Source: SBAX01 sp964646605 (GTDB lineage Bacteria > Planctomycetota > Phycisphaerae > UBA1845). From it: a stretch of 64,000 nt of DNA. The position numbers and the translations under genes are program-made. Each line of letters starts with the position of its first letter. Within the stretch, counting starts at the first letter, position 1. The notes below the pieces were generated by a model, which worked only from the letters and a program-made list of their open reading frames with translations, ran no database searches and was not told the origin of the DNA. Below are positions 35,762 through 44,289 of this stretch, piece after piece. The stretch is from contig CAZYEX010000047.1 of assembly GCA_964646605.1 (NCBI GenBank), positions 1 to 64,000 of the forward strand, in the 5' to 3' direction.

Positions 35762-36301
35762 ATGCGCTGGATGCCCTTCTTTTTCCTCCTGGTGATCGCC
35801 CTCCCGCTCCAATCCGTGGTCGCGCCAAAGGTCGAGGTCCTCGGCGCACGCCCAGACCTCTTGCTGATTCTCACCCTGTTTCTGGCTCTTTATGCTCCCG
35901 CCGACCAAGCCGTGATCGGCGCTTGGTTGATCGGATTCTGCGCCGACGGCCTGACCATCGAACGGTTCGGGCTGATGTCTCTCTCCTACGGTTTGATCGG
36001 ACTGCTCGTGGTGTCGGCGCGGGAGTATCTATTCCGGTTCCATATCCTCACCCGCGTCGCGGTCGCGTTCATCGCCTGCGTTCTCGTGCGTTGCAACTGG
36101 GCGCTCTATTCCATGCTCCGCTATCCGGATGCTCGCGTCCTATCCGAGCTCCTGTCCCTGACGATCGGGAGCGCGGCCTACACCGCGGCGCTGGCGGGAC
36201 CGATCCAAGGCGGGCTGTTGCGCATCGCCCGCGCCGTGGGCCTGCCTCGCTCTGTCGTGGAACAGCGCGAAGGCACGGAATGGAGCAACGCCCGTGTTTG
36301 A
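35762..36301 (+). CDS. mreD: Rod shape-determining protein MreD
   Basis: The 179-residue product has five to six membrane helices, with the RPDLLLILTLFLALY and GAWLIGFCADGL segments that mark MreD in the elongasome. It starts 6 bases after the lipoprotein stop and overlaps mrdA by 8 bases. The usual partners mreB and mreC are not in the window. The region after residue 155 is basic and cytoplasmic. Confidence 0.8.
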   Translation: MRWMPFFFLLVIALPLQSVVAPKVEVLGARPDLLLILTLFLALYAPADQAVIGAWLIGFCADGLTIERFGLMSLSYGLIGLLVVSAREYLFRFHILTRVAVAFIACVLVRCNWALYSMLRYPDARVLSELLSLTIGSAAYTAALAGPIQGGLLRIARAVGLPRSVVEQREGTEWSNARV

Positions 36302-38489
36302 ACGCCGTCTGCGGATCGTGCTGTTCGGACTCGGGATCATCCTCCTCGTCCTGATCGCCCGGCTTGGGCAGTTGCAAGTCGTTGACGCCGCCCATTACCG
36401 CCGGCTCGCCGAACAAGCGCTGCTGCTCAAGCCCACCCCCCTGCCCTTCATCCGCGGCGCGATCCTCGATCGAACCGGGGAGCCGCTCGTCCGCGATGAG
36501 CCGTCGTGGGACTTGCTCCTGGACTATCCCGTCCTCGCCGCAGCCTTTGATCCCAACACGGCGACGTTTTCGCGCGAGATCAAGCGATGGAAGCGCCTGC
36601 GACGCTTCGCGGCGGGCGCCTCGGAAGCAGAGGTCGCCGAGGCCTTTCACGTCGAGTTGCAAGCCATGTGGACCGACCTCGCCGAGTTCGCGCAAAGCTC
36701 ACTCAAGCCTCTTGCTTCGTCGCAGCTAACCGAGCGTGCCAAGGAGATTTACGAAAAGGTCCTCGCGGTACGCAAAGCCGTCGCCCAGCGACGCGGGTTC
36801 GACGCCCCCGTCGCCGAGGAGTCCCAACCGCACGCTATTCTTTCGGGTCTGGACGCCGCCCGACAAATCGCCGCCCGCGAGCGACTGTCGCGTTACCCCT
36901 GGCTGAAGGTCGAGCCCTCCTCCCGTCGTCGTTTCGCACCCGACATGGAACCGTTCGCCCATTTGCTGGGGCGCGTGGGCCCGGTCGATGCCGACACCGT
37001 CGCCGCCGACCCCGACGCCGAGGATCCCTTTTCGTGCTATCAAGCCGACGAATTTCGAGGCGTGGCGGGCGTGGAGCTGGCCGCGGAACGAACCCTGCGC
37101 GGTCGCCGCGGACGACTCACCACCGACCGCGACGGGACCATCGTCAAGCAGATCGACGCCGAGCACGGGCACGATGTAGTCTTGACGGTCCACGCCTCCT
37201 TGCAACGGCGGCTCTACGAACTCTTAGAGGGGACCGTCCGCGAACATCCCGATTCCTCCGGCGGAGCCATCGTCGTCCTCGATGTCGCTAAGCGCGAGGC
37301 GCTCGCCCTCGTCTCCTATCCGTCCTTCGATCCCAACCGTTTCGATGACACGTTTTCGAGCCTTCGCGACGACACCGACCGCCTGCCGCTCTCGTTCCGC
37401 GCCGTCGCCAGCCGCTATCCGCCCGGCTCGACCATCAAACCGATGGTCTGTCTGGCCGGACTGATGAACGGAAAAATCACTCTCGATTCGCGGGAGGAGT
37501 GTACGGGCTACCTCTTCCCCGATCAGCGCGAGCGTTGGCGGTGCTGGGAGGTCAAGGGCACGAATCAGCGCATGGCCCACGGTTCGGTCGACGTGGTCGA
37601 GGCCCTCACCGGCAGTTGCAACGTCTTCATGTATCGCCTCGGCGAGAGCCTGGGCGTCGATCGCCTTTGCAGCGTCTTTGATATGGTGGGAATCGGGCGC
37701 GGATCGGGCATCGGATTGCGCGAAGACGCCGCGGGCATCAACCCCACGCCCGGTTGGTTGAGCGCCCACAAGCAGGCGTCGGTGACCGCCGGAACCGCGC
37801 GACTCTACGCCATCGGACAAGGGGAACTGGCCATGACCCCGGTGCAGGTCGCCAACATGATGGCTGCCTACGCCGCCGGAAAATATCGACCCGTCACGCT
37901 AATCCGCTCCGCGAGCCCCACGCCGGAATGGAAGCTGCCCGCATCCCCCCAGCAGTGGCAAGCCATTCGACGCGGAATCTACGGCGTCGTGAACGATCCC
38001 CAGGGAACGGCACACAAATACGTAAGTTTTGCAAACGACCGCTTCGCCCTCTGCGGTAAGACCGGCAGCGCCACGGCCCATCCCTGGCCCACCGCCTATC
38101 GGGTTCCCTTCGTCGACTCGCAAGGAACGAAGTCCGCGACGCTCGTGCGCGAGGCCTCGCGCGAGCAAGCCATCCAGCGCTTCCGCGCCGAGAACCCGCA
38201 AGCCACGGTGCTCGAGCCGCAAGTCGAGGTCGCCCGCCGCTGGCCTCCACACTCCCCCAGCGACGGCGACAACTTTTCGCACGCCTGGTTCGGCGGTTTT
38301 CTACAACCGCTACACCCCGATGGGCAGCCCGATTGGTCGAAAGAGGCCCCCGTCGCCTTTGCGGTTCTCGTCGAATTCGGAGGGAGCGGCGGCCAGACCA
38401 GCGGCCCGCTCGCCACCCGCGTCGCCACGACCTTGCTGGAAATCCTTGGCCCGGACCTGGGCCAGAACCGGGAACCGTTCCATCCCTGA
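36294..38489 (+). CDS. mrdA: Penicillin-binding protein 2 (peptidoglycan transpeptidase)
   Basis: The GTG at 36294 opens MFERRLRIVLFGLGIILLVLIARLGQLQ, a single membrane anchor. The 731-residue product has the dimerisation domain (RGAILDRTGEPLVRD) and then the transpeptidase domain, with SxxK in YPPGSTIKPMVCL, SxN in TGSCNVFMYRLG and KTG in ALCGKTGSATA. PBP2 cross-links side-wall peptidoglycan with RodA. Compared with E. coli PBP2 (about 630 residues), it has extra segments near 100-200 and between the KTG motif and the C-terminus. Catalytic motifs are intact, so the cell likely makes peptidoglycan. Confidence 0.9.
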   Translation: MFERRLRIVLFGLGIILLVLIARLGQLQVVDAAHYRRLAEQALLLKPTPLPFIRGAILDRTGEPLVRDEPSWDLLLDYPVLAAAFDPNTATFSREIKRWKRLRRFAAGASEAEVAEAFHVELQAMWTDLAEFAQSSLKPLASSQLTERAKEIYEKVLAVRKAVAQRRGFDAPVAEESQPHAILSGLDAARQIAARERLSRYPWLKVEPSSRRRFAPDMEPFAHLLGRVGPVDADTVAADPDAEDPFSCYQADEFRGVAGVELAAERTLRGRRGRLTTDRDGTIVKQIDAEHGHDVVLTVHASLQRRLYELLEGTVREHPDSSGGAIVVLDVAKREALALVSYPSFDPNRFDDTFSSLRDDTDRLPLSFRAVASRYPPGSTIKPMVCLAGLMNGKITLDSREECTGYLFPDQRERWRCWEVKGTNQRMAHGSVDVVEALTGSCNVFMYRLGESLGVDRLCSVFDMVGIGRGSGIGLREDAAGINPTPGWLSAHKQASVTAGTARLYAIGQGELAMTPVQVANMMAAYAAGKYRPVTLIRSASPTPEWKLPASPQQWQAIRRGIYGVVNDPQGTAHKYVSFANDRFALCGKTGSATAHPWPTAYRVPFVDSQGTKSATLVREASREQAIQRFRAENPQATVLEPQVEVARRWPPHSPSDGDNFSHAWFGGFLQPLHPDGQPDWSKEAPVAFAVLVEFGGSGGQTSGPLATRVATTLLEILGPDLGQNREPFHP

Positions 38490-38504
38490 CGAAGGGTTGT
38501 TGCC

Positions 38505-39827
38505 ATGCGGCGAAGCAGACTAGACCTGACTCATCCCGGCTGGACGATCGTCGCCGCCGTGGCATGTCTCACCACTCTGGGACTGGTCAGCATCTATGTC
38601 ACTGACACGCACTACGCCACCGGCCACGACGGACCGCTCAATGCCGCTCGCCAGGCACTCCGCATCCTCATGGGGCTCGCCCTGGCGTGGATCATTCTTC
38701 GCATCGGATACCAGAACCTCGGACAACACGCCTTCGCCCTGGCCGTACTCGGCATCTTGCTGCTCACTCCCTTGATCGCGGCCAAGATGCTGCATTCATC
38801 GCTTGGCGGACTGACCACGCCGCGTAACGGCGCCTACCGCTGGATCACGCTGCCCGGGTTCCTCCTGCAACCCTCCGAGTTCATGAAGATCGCGTTCGTA
38901 CTGGCCCTGGCGTGGTATCTGCGCTATCGACGCAGCGTGCGGACCTTCGGCGGAGTCCTTCTGCCCATGTTCGTCTCGGCCATCCCCATCGCCCTCATCC
39001 TCCTCGAACCCGACCTCGGAACCGCGATGCTCCTACTTCCCGTTTTGTTCACCATGCTGTTTCTCGCCGGTGCCAGAATCCGACACCTGGCTGCGATCGT
39101 GCTGGTCGGACTTGCCGCCGTTCCCCTCGCCTGGCCGCATCTCGAACCCTATCAGCGATTGCGGATCACGGCGGTTGTTCTCCAGTCCGACCGCCTGCGG
39201 CAGGACGTCATCGAGAACCCGCAAGCCTATCAGGCCCTGGCCACCAAGCGCCAAGCCCTCGAATGGTCCGCCAGCTCTGGATATCAGTTGGTGCAGTCGA
39301 AGAATGCCATCGGCAGCGGCGGCGTCTGGGGGCACGGATGGGGACGCGGAATCTACGTCGAAAACTCCCTGCTCCCCGATCGCCACAACGACTTCATCTT
39401 CGCCGTGATCGCCCATCAATGGGGCCTGGTCGGTTGCCTCGGCGTGCTGCTCTGTTTCGCCGTGATCGTCGTAGCCGGCATCCGTACCGCCTCCGTCACC
39501 GTCGAACCCTTCGCTCGTTTGCTCGCCGGAGGCCTGGTCACGCTCGTTGCGTGCCAAGCGCTTGTCAGCGTAGCCATGACCATGGGATTGCTGCCCGTCA
39601 CGGGCATGACCCTCCCCTTCGTCTCCTACGGCGGCAGCAGCCTGATCTGTAACTTCGTCGCCGTGGCCCTGCTCATCAGCGTCTCGCAGCATCGTCCCTA
39701 TCTACTGATCCGCAAACCGTTCATCTTCGGACGCGATCAAGTCGAGACCCTGACGGAAGCTTCCCCTCCTCCACGACCACCGGACCGCAGCGCAAAGTCC
39801 GCCACCCGTGTCGCCGCGTCGATCTAA
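38505..39827 (+). CDS. rodA: Rod-shape peptidoglycan glycosyltransferase RodA (SEDS family)
   Basis: The 440-residue product has about ten membrane helices. SEDS signatures include GAYRWITLPGFLLQPSEFMK, EPDLGTAMLLLP, LVQSKNAIGSGGVWGHGWGRG, LLPDRHNDFIFAVIAHQWG and LPFVSYGGSSLI. These match RodA/FtsW polymerases, and pairing with PBP2 points to RodA. It starts 15 bases after mrdA. The cytoplasmic tail of about 40 residues is Pro- and Ser-rich. Confidence 0.9.
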   Translation: MRRSRLDLTHPGWTIVAAVACLTTLGLVSIYVTDTHYATGHDGPLNAARQALRILMGLALAWIILRIGYQNLGQHAFALAVLGILLLTPLIAAKMLHSSLGGLTTPRNGAYRWITLPGFLLQPSEFMKIAFVLALAWYLRYRRSVRTFGGVLLPMFVSAIPIALILLEPDLGTAMLLLPVLFTMLFLAGARIRHLAAIVLVGLAAVPLAWPHLEPYQRLRITAVVLQSDRLRQDVIENPQAYQALATKRQALEWSASSGYQLVQSKNAIGSGGVWGHGWGRGIYVENSLLPDRHNDFIFAVIAHQWGLVGCLGVLLCFAVIVVAGIRTASVTVEPFARLLAGGLVTLVACQALVSVAMTMGLLPVTGMTLPFVSYGGSSLICNFVAVALLISVSQHRPYLLIRKPFIFGRDQVETLTEASPPPRPPDRSAKSATRVAASI

Positions 39828-39857
39828 CCCGAACCCCAAGGGCGAGCGCGCGGTGGT

Positions 39858-39892
39858 GAATGCAGAATGGCGAATAGCGAAGAGCGAATGCC
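39858..39892. repeat. Heptamer array downstream of rodA
   Basis: Five in-phase 7-base units: gaatgca, gaatggc, gaatagc, gaagagc, gaatgcc. The unit differs from the other arrays in the window but keeps the period of seven. Confidence 0.75.
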
Positions 39893-40123
39893 GATCGAGG
39901 GGCGAAGAAGATGGGTTCGATTTCGCGAAAACGGGCGAAAAGGGACTGAAACGAAGCCATATCGAAGCCATTGATCGGCGTTCTTGACCCGGCCAGCGGG
40001 GTTTTTGGGTTCGTTTGAGTGAAATCATTTTCTCATTTCGAGGCACGGAGGGAAAGTAGAAACGCAGAAAGCAGAAACCCTGAAACCGGAGGGACGGAGG
40101 AATGTCGATTCCCGAATGGTGAT

Positions 40124-40151
40124 GAAGACTGAAGACGGAAGAGTGAAGACT
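40124..40151. repeat. Heptamer array, gaagact type
   Basis: Four units (gaagact, gaagacg, gaagagt, gaagact) match the array between the CrtI-like genes at 26.0 kb. Confidence 0.75.
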
Positions 40152-40476
40152 GAAACGGGGGAAGGGCAAAGCTTCAGCGGCACGGCTGTCCAAGGTAGGA
40201 TGGCGGGGGTGTCTCATCTACTCAGATAACTTGGGGGGTGATCGGTCGCAGGATGCCCGCGGGGCGATCATCTAGAAAGCGGAGTGTAGAAAGGAGACAG
40301 TCGAGATGAGGGTGGAGGGGTGATTGCAGAGCGATCGGGTCGAGTTGCCGCAGGGGCGGCGGTCCCTCCTCGGTTGCCTCGTCAGGGCGGCGCTACAGGT
40401 GCGCTTCCTGACGGGCGCGGCTCTGATTGTCGGTCCGCGAGCTTGCCCTTGGTGCTTCGCGCAACGGGGAGCCGTC

Positions 40477-40599
40477 GGTGCCGCGGGCATCCCGGCCGTC
40501 TCCACGTGGGGGATGGCGGTGATGACGCTGCCGGTGCTGTGCGCGGGGACGATTGTTATTCGTCGCGCGATGCGTTTGCGAAACGCCGTCGCAGGCTGA
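40477..40599 (+). pseudogene. Orphan CTERM tail 1 (remnant of a surface-protein gene)
   Basis: The frame reads AAGIPAVSTWGMAVMTLPVLCAGTIVIRRAMRL, then a stop. That is an IPTL-type sorting motif, a membrane helix and a basic end, as in the intact protein at 3637-5238. There is no coherent coding sequence upstream. Its last bases overlap a palindrome of the repeat island. It is a remnant left when the rest of the gene was lost. Confidence 0.65.
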
Positions 40600-41048
40600 A
40601 AGCCTGCCCTATAGTAGCCGGTGGCATCGCCACCGGATTGAGGCGCGCTGGAAAATCACAACCCTGTAAGGGTTGCATAACGGGCGGCGCTTTGTGCGAC
40701 CCTTTCAGGGTCGGATGAATGATGGTTGTCTGTTTTCCGTGGGTGGCGTCCGCCTGCGGCGGACCTGCCCACGGCTACTGTAGACGACCCCTCCGGGGTC
40801 GAACGAATTGTTGGGGGCGTCGGATCCGTGGGCGGCGCTGCGCTCTGCCCACGGCTACTATCGACGACCCCTCCGGGGTCGAATGGATCATTGGCGGCGT
40901 CGGATCCGTGGGCGGCGCTGCGCTCTGCCCACGGCTACTGTCGATCAGCCTTTCAGGCTGAATAGCTTCGATGCACGGTGGTTAGCCTCGATGCAGGCTG
41001 AAAGCCTGCCCTATGGTAGCCGGTGGCAAGCGAAGCGCCGCCACCGGA
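40591..41048. repeat. REP-like palindrome block 1
   Basis: It is a run of small GC-rich palindromes. GCAGGCTGAAAGCCTGC is at 40591, with a second copy near 40993, each followed by a ggtggc/gccacc hairpin. CAACCCTGTAAGGGTTG is at 40659 and CGACCCTTTCAGGGTCG at 40697. Three units follow, each pairing a ccgtgggc...gcccacgg hairpin with a loop of about 14 or more bases and a smaller palindrome. In the first two units that is CGACCCCTCCGGGGTCG; the last ends in TCAGCCTTTCAGGCTGA at 40945. The compound unit is about 80 bases. The stretch to the transposase contains one more, near 41070 (cgaccctgaatgggtcg). Confidence 0.85.
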
Positions 41049-41097
41049 TCGGATGGGAATCGAACAGCACGACCCTGAATGGGTCGCAGATCGTTAA

Positions 41098-41550
41098 TCA
41101 CGTCCACAGATACCGAGGATCAAAGGCCACCCCGTACCGATTGGCCAGCGCCGTCAGTTCGTCCTCGAAGGTCATGGTCTTGTGTCGTTCCTTCTGTCCG
41201 CGAATGTAGTCCGTGACCGCGGCGACCTGGGATTCACCGATTGAAAATGCTCCGTACCCGTCCTGCCAATGGAAATCGGCGAACGCGTCTCCCTTCGTTT
41301 TGATCCACTTGGAGGAATCCTTCTTTAGGGTCATCATGAAATCGCTGAGGGCAATGTTCTTCGACAGGCTGATAAGCAAATGCACGTGGTTTTCCGTTCC
41401 GCCAACGGTCAGCGCCGGCGAATCCGCATTGCCACAGATTCCGCCGAGGTAGGCGTGCAACTCGGGTTCGACCGTGGAGGCAATCAGGTTGCGGCGTTCC
41501 TTCGTCGAGAACACGAGGTGCAGGAGGATTCGGGTGAGCGTTTGGGCCAC
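41098..41550 (-). mobile_element. REP-associated tyrosine transposase (IS200-like, Y1 HUH family)
   Basis: The 150-residue product has the HUH nuclease motif in ENHVHLLISL and the catalytic Tyr in AVTDYIRGQKERH, with HLVFSTKERR and FHWQDGYGAFSIG, all standard for the TnpA/RAYT family. These enzymes nick single-stranded DNA at hairpins. It looks complete. Palindrome blocks flank it on both sides, the arrangement described for RAYT genes that move REP elements. No IS200 ends, tnpB or other element genes are seen. Confidence 0.88.
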
Positions 41551-41591
41551 GGATACATTCTAGCGGGCAAACCGTCGGACCGTCGATCGTT

Positions 41592-41931
41592 TAGACGACC
41601 CCTTCGGGGTCGAATGGATCATTGGGGGCGTCGGATCCGTGGGCGGCGCTGCGCTCTGCCCACGGCTACTGTAGACGACCGCTTCGGGGTCGAACGAATT
41701 GTTGGGGGCGTCGCATCCATGGGCGGCGCTGCGCTCTGCCCACGGCTACCGTAGACGACCCCTTCGGGGTCGAACGAATTGTTGGGGGCGTCGCATCCGT
41801 GGGCGGCGCTGCGCTCTGCCCACGGCTACTGTAGACGACCCCTTTGGGGTCGAATGAACGATGGGGGCGTCGATTCCGTGGCCGGCGCTGCGCTCTGCCC
41901 ACGGCTACTATCTGTCAGCCTTTCAGGCTGA
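41592..41931. repeat. REP-like palindrome block 2
   Basis: Four near-identical units of about 80 bases run through this block, each a gacgacccc-ttcg-ggggtcg-type small hairpin, a unique-looking linker and a ccgtgggc...gcccacgg large hairpin. It ends with TCAGCCTTTCAGGCTGA at 41915, exactly as block 1 ends. Compensated and uncompensated changes are seen, for example gaccgc for gacccc in one copy and ccatgggc for ccgtgggc. Confidence 0.88.
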
Positions 41932-41934
41932 ATA

Positions 41935-42090
41935 CGTTTGGCACTCCGCAGCCCCACGCGGCCATCGCCGTGGTCATCGGTCCCGCGGGCATCCCGGCCG
42001 TCTCCGCCTGGGGAATGGCGGTGATGACGCTGCTCGTGTTGAGCGCCGGAACCGTCGTCATTCGCCGGTCGATGCGTCGGGGACAAGCCC
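41935..42090 (+). pseudogene. Orphan CTERM tail 2
   Basis: The frame reads GPAGIPAVSAWGMAVMTLLVLSAGTVVIRRSMRRG, closely matching orphan tail 1 at both protein and DNA level. There is no coding sequence upstream other than the palindrome block. The frame runs on past the tail into sequence antisense to ribD, so its own stop has also been lost. Confidence 0.6.
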
Positions 42091-42128
42091 TGACGCTACA
42101 TGGATGCTCCTGCTGGGGGAGAGGCGCT

Positions 42129-43211
42129 TCACGGCGGTTCGGTGAGCCGGCAACGAAAGAAGGCGTCGTCTCCAGAGCGTTCGACGGTCACGGCCCGTGG
42201 TTGGAGGCGCGTTTCCAGACCCCGCTTGGCCTTTGCGTCCCCCACGATCCGCGGGGCGACAAAGCCAAGACATTCATCCACGAGGCGTGCCTGCAGAAAC
42301 GAAGTGAGCACGGTCGGCCCGCCCTCGACGATTAGGTTCGTAACTCCGCGATGGTGAAGTTCACGCAGGACTTGTTTGAGCGACACGCGCCCGTCCCTTC
42401 CCGCGCACCCAATGATCTCGGCGCCCCGCCGTTTCAGACGCATAGCTTTCGCCGTCCTCGCCGCTCGCGGTGAGGTTACCAACCATAGGGGAATCGCCCG
42501 CGCCGTCGCCGCCAGCCGGCAGAATTCCGGGATTCGCAGGCGAGAATCGAGCACCACCCGCGCCGCCAACCGCCGCACCGGCACACCCCGGGCGTTCAGC
42601 AGCGGATCATCGGCCTGCACCGTCCCCACACCGACGAGAACCGCGTCCACTCGGGCGCGTAACCGATGAACTCGACGGCGCGAGGCCTCCGACGATATCC
42701 ACTTGGACGTCCCCGGCGCCGTAACCAAACCCCCGTCCAGACCCTGCGCCCACTTGGCGATGACGTAGGGACGGTCAAGCCGCGTACACGTGAGATACGG
42801 CGCGAGAACTTCCTCCGCCTCACCGCGGCAAACGCCGGTGCGCACGCGGATCCCCGCTCGCCGGAGCTGCCGAATCCCTTTTCCGCCGACCAGCGGGTCG
42901 GGGTCGGCGAGCGGTATCACCACCTCGGCCACCCCAGCCTGAATCAGCGCGTCCGTACAGGGCGGCGTCTTTCCGAAATGGCAGCAAGGTTCCAGCGTCA
43001 CATAGACGGTCGCCCCGCGCGCGGTTGTCGCACACCACCGAAGGGCCTCGATCTCGGCGTGCCGACCGCCGAACCGTCTGTGATATCCTTCGCCGATCAC
43101 ACGGCCTCGACGGACGATCACACACCCCACCATCGGGTTGGGCTCCACCCGCCCCTCGCCCCGCCGGGCCAACGCCAGGGCCAGGAGCATCATCCGTTCG
43201 TCTTCTTTCAT
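42129..43211 (-). CDS. ribD: Bifunctional riboflavin deaminase/reductase RibD
   Basis: RibD carries out the second and third steps of riboflavin synthesis. The 360-residue product has the deaminase zinc site HAEIEAL and PCCHFGKTPPC, with EPNPMVGCVI before it. The reductase domain contains AKWAQGLDGGL, WISSEASRRRVHRLRARVDAVLVG, ADDPLLNAR, VEGGPTVLTSFL and LVDE. Domains are complete and in the usual order. It stands alone; ribE, ribBA and ribH are elsewhere. No FMN riboswitch was recognised before the ATG. The 220 bases beyond its start contain no further gene. Confidence 0.93.
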   Translation of the reverse strand: MKEDERMMLLALALARRGEGRVEPNPMVGCVIVRRGRVIGEGYHRRFGGRHAEIEALRWCATTARGATVYVTLEPCCHFGKTPPCTDALIQAGVAEVVIPLADPDPLVGGKGIRQLRRAGIRVRTGVCRGEAEEVLAPYLTCTRLDRPYVIAKWAQGLDGGLVTAPGTSKWISSEASRRRVHRLRARVDAVLVGVGTVQADDPLLNARGVPVRRLAARVVLDSRLRIPEFCRLAATARAIPLWLVTSPRAARTAKAMRLKRRGAEIIGCAGRDGRVSLKQVLRELHHRGVTNLIVEGGPTVLTSFLQARLVDECLGFVAPRIVGDAKAKRGLETRLQPRAVTVERSGDDAFFRCRLTEPP

Positions 43212-43433
43212 TCAGCGCCCATCCCTCTCCCGCAAACTCGGGTGGGTCATCCATGGACCGGGCGGCGTCCGAGACGGCTCGCCCCTCCAAACCTGGACCC
43301 AGCCGGACTTCCCTCCCAGCGATGGTAAAGGGCGGTCACGACCGTTCAAAGGCCCCATTTCGAGGCCAGGACCCACCGCATCCTCGCAACGGCTGATGGC
43401 GGTGGCGAGTTCCAAAAAAATATTTTTGGGGGG

Positions 43434-43461
43434 TTGCTTTCTGGACCCCATGCCCTAGAAT
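43434..43461 (+). promoter_or_regulatory. Probable promoter with AT-rich UP-like element for the RRM gene
   Basis: TTGCTT (43434-43439), a 16-base spacer and TAGAAT (43456-43461) would give a start near 43468. Just upstream is the palindrome ccaaaaaaatatttttgg, which resembles an UP element in an otherwise GC-rich region. The transcript would have a leader of about 158 bases before the ATG. Confidence 0.55.
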
Positions 43462-43625
43462 GCCCGCCGGATTGGATCTGACGGTTCGTTTCGAGGGTTG
43501 GGTTACGTTCCTTACCTGTTCGTCGATTTCGCCGTTCCTTCCTTTGGGCCGGGTGTTCGGCCTCTTTCACTCTGACCCGGAAAGTAAATCGCGGGTCGAA
43601 TAGCCCTTGCATAGGAGGAACCTTC

Positions 43626-43973
43626 ATGGGCAAGAAGTTGTATGTCGGAAATCTGGGGTACGGGGTCACAAGTGCGGATCTGGAAACCATGTTCGGGGTC
43701 CACGGTAAGGTGGAATCCGCCGAGGTGATCACCGATCGCAGCACGGGACGGAGCAAGGGCTTCGGTTTCGTGGAAATGAGCGGTAACGGCGAGGCCCAGG
43801 CCGCCATCGCAGCCCTGAACGGTCAGGAGCACGATGGTCGAGCCCTCACCGTCAACGAAGCCAAGCCCAAAGAGCCCCGCAGCTTCGGCGGCGGCGGGCA
43901 CGGCGGCGGCGGTGGCGGTGGCGGTGGTGGTGGTGGCCGCGGCGGATACAGCTCCTCCAATCGCCGCTACTAG
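43626..43973 (+). CDS. RNA-binding protein with one RRM and a glycine-rich tail
   Basis: It has a strong AGGAGG site 7 bases before the ATG. The 115-residue product carries an RRM with RNP2 LYVGNL near residue 5 and RNP1 KGFGFVEM near residue 44. A tail follows with a run of twelve glycines (in GGGGHGGGGGGGGG...), then GRGGYSSSNRRY. Bacterial proteins of this type, best known in cyanobacteria, bind RNA and are often cold-induced; the long leader would fit post-transcriptional control. It is probably highly expressed, given the promoter and ribosome site. Confidence 0.9.
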   Translation: MGKKLYVGNLGYGVTSADLETMFGVHGKVESAEVITDRSTGRSKGFGFVEMSGNGEAQAAIAALNGQEHDGRALTVNEAKPKEPRSFGGGGHGGGGGGGGGGGGRGGYSSSNRRY

Positions 43974-44107
43974 AGGCGGACGGGGAGCCCCCCAGGGCTC
44001 GCGCGGAGTCGAGGGCTGAAGCCGGCGCGGCTACAGCCCATGGGAGTGGCGTGCGCCCCGGTCCGCTGCAAGCTTCCGCACAGTCCGCGACAAGCGATGG
44101 AACGCGC

Positions 44108-44135
44108 GGGCGACCCCTTGGCTTTTGGGTCGCCC
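44108..44135 (+). terminator. Hairpin downstream of the RRM gene
   Basis: gggcgaccc and gggtcgccc form a 9-base perfect stem with a 10-base loop about 135 bases after the RRM stop. No long T run follows. It may end the RRM transcript. The rest of 43974-44289 has no gene I can support. Confidence 0.45.
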
Positions 44136-44289
44136 CGTCGTTCCCGGTTTTGCCGGCGGCAGGTTACGATTCGGTCCGGTCACGAATCGCCGCGGCCGGT
44201 GAGTAATCGTTTCCCCCAAGATTCTGTGCTCTGTATGCGGTCCGCTTCGCCTGCGGAGCGCTGACGATTTTGGCCGATATCTAATTTCG

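Larger units (their letters stand above)
39828..40476. other. Gene-poor spacer filled with degenerate short repeats
   Basis: No convincing gene is present. The stretch holds heptamer arrays (listed separately), a shorter run around gcagaaa near 40065, a gcgaaaa/gggcgaaaa repeat near 39936 and GC-rich dispersed pieces near 40340-40400 (ggcggcgctacagg) like those after nfo. A frame crossing its right end leads into an orphan CTERM tail. Confidence 0.6.

Noticed and set aside
40591..41931. CRISPR array
   Set aside because: Repeat units are palindromic, compound and unevenly spaced, with similar rather than unique linkers. No cas genes are present. A RAYT transposase explains the repeats.
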